NCBI RefSeq assembly: GCF_002904295.1
Contig: NZ_PPHG01000079.1
Coordinates: forward strand, 1 to 64,000
Direction of reading: 5' to 3'
Length of the DNA: 64,000 nucleotides
Source of the DNA: Amycolatopsis sp. CA-128772
Lineage (GTDB): Bacteria > Actinomycetota > Actinomycetes > Mycobacteriales > Pseudonocardiaceae
Shown here: one piece after another, positions 61,625 to 64,000 of the stretch
Numbering within the stretch: position 1 is the stretch's first letter
Layout: every line of letters starts with the position of its first letter
Made by a program: the position numbers and the translations under genes
The notes under the pieces: generated by a model
The model's database searches: none
Told to the model about the DNA's origin: nothing
What the model saw: only the letters and a program-made list of their open reading frames with translations

Positions 61625-62523
61625 ACGCGTTCCAGCACCGGCTCCACCGGCGCCCGCTTCGGCAGGCGCGTCAACGCGACCCCGCCGAGCACGACCACCA
61701 TGCCCGCGATCACCCGCAGGTGCAGCTGCTCGCCCAGGAACAGCGCGCCCAGCAGCACGGACACCACCGGCAGCAGGTAGCCGACCACCGACGCCGCCAC
61801 CGCGCCTTCGCTGGCCAGCAGCTGGTAGTTCAGCGCGAACGCGATGCCCGTCGAGCCGATGCCCAGTACCAGCACCGCCAGCAGCGGACCGGTCGACACG
61901 TGCACCGGCGTGAACCCGCCCGCCGGCAGGGCCAGCACCAGCATTCCGCTGGCCAGCAGCATCTGCCCCGCCGAAGTCGCGTACGGCGACAACGAGGCGT
62001 CCGACAGGTACTTGCCCTCGTAGACGAACGCGAAGCCGTAGCTGGCCGCCGCCGCGAGGCACGCCAGCGCCCCCCAGCTCAGCAGGCCCGATGCCTGCCA
62101 CGGCGCGAAGATCAGGAGGATGCCGCCGAGGCCCACGACCAGGCCGGCCAGCCGCGCCCCCGTCATCCGCGACGACGTGCCCATCAGCGGCGCGGCGAGC
62201 AGCACCCACAGCGGCGTCGTCGAGTTCAGCACGCCGGTGATGCCCGAATCGACCGTCGTCTCGCCGATCGCGAACAGCAGGAACGGCAGCGCGTTGTGGA
62301 AGAACGCCGCGACGGCCAAGTGGCCCCACATCCGGCGGTCGCGCGGCAGCCGGGCCCGCTGCAGGCGGCACAGCACCAGCAGCATGACCGCGCCGAGCAC
62401 GAGCCGCGCCAGCACGAGCTGGACCGGCGAGAACATCCCCAGCCCGAGCTTGATCCAGAAGAAACTCGAGCCCCACATCAGCGCCAGCGCGGCGATCCTG
62501 AGCAGGGTCTTCGTCTCGCCCAC
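61621..62523 (-). CDS. EamA-family (DMT) transporter
   Basis: A 300-residue protein with about ten membrane helices in two EamA halves (MWGSSFFWIKLGLGMFSPVQLVLARL; then ALACLAAAASYGFAFVYEGKYL). These proteins export metabolites or amino acids; this substrate is unknown. The GTG at 62523 with AAGGAGG upstream is the start. It is divergent from a LysR gene 102 bases away, an arrangement often seen for regulated exporters. Confidence 0.87.
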   Translation of the reverse strand: MGETKTLLRIAALALMWGSSFFWIKLGLGMFSPVQLVLARLVLGAVMLLVLCRLQRARLPRDRRMWGHLAVAAFFHNALPFLLFAIGETTVDSGITGVLNSTTPLWVLLAAPLMGTSSRMTGARLAGLVVGLGGILLIFAPWQASGLLSWGALACLAAAASYGFAFVYEGKYLSDASLSPYATSAGQMLLASGMLVLALPAGGFTPVHVSTGPLLAVLVLGIGSTGIAFALNYQLLASEGAVAASVVGYLLPVVSVLLGALFLGEQLHLRVIAGMVVVLGGVALTRLPKRAPVEPVLERV

Positions 62524-62625
62524 CCCAGTCCTCCTTCGATCCCAGCGCCAGCTTCGCCCGCGCGAGACGTAAGGACAAGCGAAAATAACTGCAGGGACAC
62601 TTAAGCTCAGCTGTACGATTGGGCC
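62524..62625. promoter_or_regulatory. Divergent EamA/LysR intergenic region
   Basis: A 102-base gap with an A/T-rich core (GCGAAAATAACTGCAGGGACACTTAAGC). Short palindromes, CTTAAG and CAGCTG, lie just before the LysR start and may be part of a LysR operator. Promoters for both genes should lie here. Confidence 0.45.
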
Positions 62626-63528
62626 ATGCTCGACGTCCGCCGCATGCAGGTCCTCCGCGCCGTGATCACCAGCGGGTCGATCACCGCCGCGGCCCGCAAC
62701 CTCGGCTACACGCCGTCCGCGATCAGCCAGCAGCTGTCCGCGCTGGAGCGCGAGGCCGGCACGGAGCTGCTCGAACGCGTCGGCCGCGGTGTCCGGCCGA
62801 CACCGGCGGGCGCGCTGCTGTCCGAGCACGCCGAGACGCTCAGCGCCGAGCTCGCCAAGGCCGAAGCGGCGTTGACCGAGCTCAAGGAGGGCCGCATCGG
62901 CCGCGTCTCGATCCGCTACTTCGCGACGGCCGGCGCGTCCCTCGTCCCGCCCGCCATCGCCGCGGTCCGCCGCGAGCACCCCGGCGTGCGTCTCGACCTC
63001 AAGCTGGTCGAGCCCGACGACCCGATCCTGGACGTCGAATCGGGCGACGCCGACGTGGCGATCACCGTCTTCCCGCGCAAGACCCCGCCCGCCAAGGGCG
63101 TCGAGCTGGTGCACCTGCTCGACGACCCGTACCGGGCCGTGCTGCCGAAGACCCACCCGCTGGCCCGCAAGCGCGTGCTGGACCTGACGGAGTTCGCCGA
63201 GGAACCGTGGGTCGGCGTCGACGGCATGCCCGGCGTCTGCCGCGACATCCTGCTCGGCGCGTGCGCGTCCGCGGGTTTCGCGCCGAACGTCGTGGTCGAG
63301 TCCGAGGACTACCAGACGGCGCAGGGGTTCGTCGCCGCCGGCATCGGCGTCGGGCTGATCCCCGAACTGGGCCTCGGCGCGCAGCACCCCGGCGTGGTCG
63401 TCCGCCGGATCCGCCACCCGGAGCCGGTCCGCGCGATCCACGCCGCGGTGGCGTCCCGGGCCTACGGGCACCCGGCGGTCCGCACGCTGCTGGAAGCCAT
63501 GCGCGCGGCCACCGCCAAGGTCGCCTAG
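62626..63528 (+). CDS. LysR-family transcriptional regulator
   Basis: A 300-residue LTTR. The N-terminal winged helix is MQVLRAVITSGSITAAARNLGYTPSAISQQLSALEREAG. The effector domain (about 90-290) has SIRYFATAGASLVPPAIAAVRREHPGV and VAAGIGVGLIPELGL. It probably controls the divergent EamA gene. Target and effector are unknown. The stop shares CTAG with the convergent kinase gene. Confidence 0.92.
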   Translation: MLDVRRMQVLRAVITSGSITAAARNLGYTPSAISQQLSALEREAGTELLERVGRGVRPTPAGALLSEHAETLSAELAKAEAALTELKEGRIGRVSIRYFATAGASLVPPAIAAVRREHPGVRLDLKLVEPDDPILDVESGDADVAITVFPRKTPPAKGVELVHLLDDPYRAVLPKTHPLARKRVLDLTEFAEEPWVGVDGMPGVCRDILLGACASAGFAPNVVVESEDYQTAQGFVAAGIGVGLIPELGLGAQHPGVVVRRIRHPEPVRAIHAAVASRAYGHPAVRTLLEAMRAATAKVA

Positions 63529-64000
63529 ACGAAGAACAGCTCGGTGACGAGGATCCCGACCAGCACCGCCGCGAGGATCGCGGCCACGGTGACCAGCGTC
63601 TTCTTCGACACCGGCAGGTTCCACGCCTGGGCCTGGGCCTGGGCGTGCGGCTGAGCGCCGGGCGCGGGCGGCGGCGCGTACTGCGTCGGCGGCGGTACCG
63701 GCTGCATCCGCTGCGTCTGCTCCGCCGCGGAGAAGCCGGGCGCGGCGACCGGCGGCTGCTGCTGGTACTGCGGTCCCGACGGCGGCATCGGTGGCATCGG
63801 CGGCGCCGCGGGCGCCAGCCCCGGGTTGAACGGCGGGGGCGGCGGTGGCGGGATCCCGGGGGCGGTCGGCGGGATGAACGCCGTCTCGCGGCCTTCGGTG
63901 ATCGCCTTCAGGGAGCGGACGGTGTCCGTCATCGTCGGCCGGGTCGCCGGGTCCGTGCGCAGCATCTTGCGCAGCGCCTCGGTGAGGACGCCGGAGTTCT
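63525..64000 (-). CDS. Serine/threonine protein kinase, C-terminal part (5' end outside window)
   Basis: Only the end is in the window. The first visible residues (NSGVLTEALRKMLRTDPATRPTM) are kinase subdomain XI, in the Hanks-type family. A Pro-rich cytoplasmic linker follows (PPPPPPFNPGLAPAAPPMPPMPP, QYQQQPP) and one C-terminal membrane helix (TLVTVAAILAAVLVGILVTELFFV) ends the protein. Actinobacterial kinases usually add PASTA or other extracellular domains here; this one stops at the helix. The catalytic domain lies to the right of the window. Confidence 0.82.
   Translation of the reverse strand, partial: NSGVLTEALRKMLRTDPATRPTMTDTVRSLKAITEGRETAFIPPTAPGIPPPPPPPFNPGLAPAAPPMPPMPPSGPQYQQQPPVAAPGFSAAEQTQRMQPVPPPTQYAPPPAPGAQPHAQAQAQAWNLPVSKKTLVTVAAILAAVLVGILVTELFFV

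Overview
The window is high-GC DNA with dense, codon-biased genes, many GTG starts and short intergenic gaps. Gene order closely follows the conserved actinobacterial block known from Mycobacterium tuberculosis and Streptomyces: end of ESX-4, rplM-rpsI-glmM, glmS-nnr, alr-tsaE-tsaB-rimI-tsaD, groES-groEL, whiB, bldM, sigD-rsdA, guaB-guaB3-choD and guaA. The presence of bldM together with a sigD/rsdA pair and a mycothiol-dependent isomerase family points to a mycelial actinomycete, most likely Pseudonocardiaceae (Amycolatopsis-like). The genus is an inference. No rRNA, tRNA, CRISPR array, insertion sequence or prophage was seen.

Layout. 1-1.9 kb: tail of an ESX-4 type VII secretion locus with two WXG100 genes. 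2.1-3.7 kb: two envelope proteins on the minus strand. 4-6.5 kb: rplM, rpsI, glmM. 6.5-9.2 kb: an accessory cassette of a miniature P450, a fatty-acyl-AMP ligase and an acyl carrier protein. 9.3-12.7 kb: three genes of a second type VII-like module. 12.7-13.5 kb: a hydrolase. 13.6-13.9 kb: a 21-bp repeat array. 14-17.3 kb: glmS and nnr. 17.4-20.7 kb: DeoR regulator, xylulokinase and an orphan sugar ABC ATPase. 20.7-29.5 kb: alr and the t6A genes, split by an opposing block (beta-lactamase fold protein, fused carboxyltransferase, malonyl-CoA synthetase-like ligase). 29.5-34 kb: a divergent locus of UDP-GlcNAc 2-epimerase, an orphan LAATG sorting tail and a secreted anchored protein, facing an exosortase and a family 2 glycosyltransferase. 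34-36.5 kb: a large secreted amidase and a small membrane protein. 36.6-42.2 kb: groES-groEL with a CIRCE operator, whiB3-like gene, MerR-like gene, a repeat-containing protein, bldM. 42.6-48.4 kb: sigD-rsdA, DUF5319, guaB, guaB3, DUF397. 48.5-57.9 kb: choD-like oxidase, redox enzymes, rhomboid, DinB, guaA. 58-61.6 kb: a LiaFSR-like envelope-stress system. 61.6-64 kb: EamA exporter, divergent LysR regulator, and the tail of a Ser/Thr kinase.

How the genes work together. GlmM and GlmS supply glucosamine phosphates for peptidoglycan; alr supplies D-alanine; wecB draws on UDP-GlcNAc; the amidase and LiaFSR-like genes deal with the same wall. tsaE, tsaB and tsaD make the t6A tRNA modification. 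guaB, guaB3 and guaA cover guanine nucleotide synthesis. The developmental or stress regulators (whiB, bldM, sigD) sit between the chaperonin and guanine genes as in relatives.

The most unusual content is the exosortase locus at 29.5-34 kb and the mini-P450/acyl-AMP ligase/carrier protein cassette at 6.5-9.2 kb, followed by the repeat structures at 13.6 and 40.8 kb and the degenerate active sites in several otherwise recognisable proteins.
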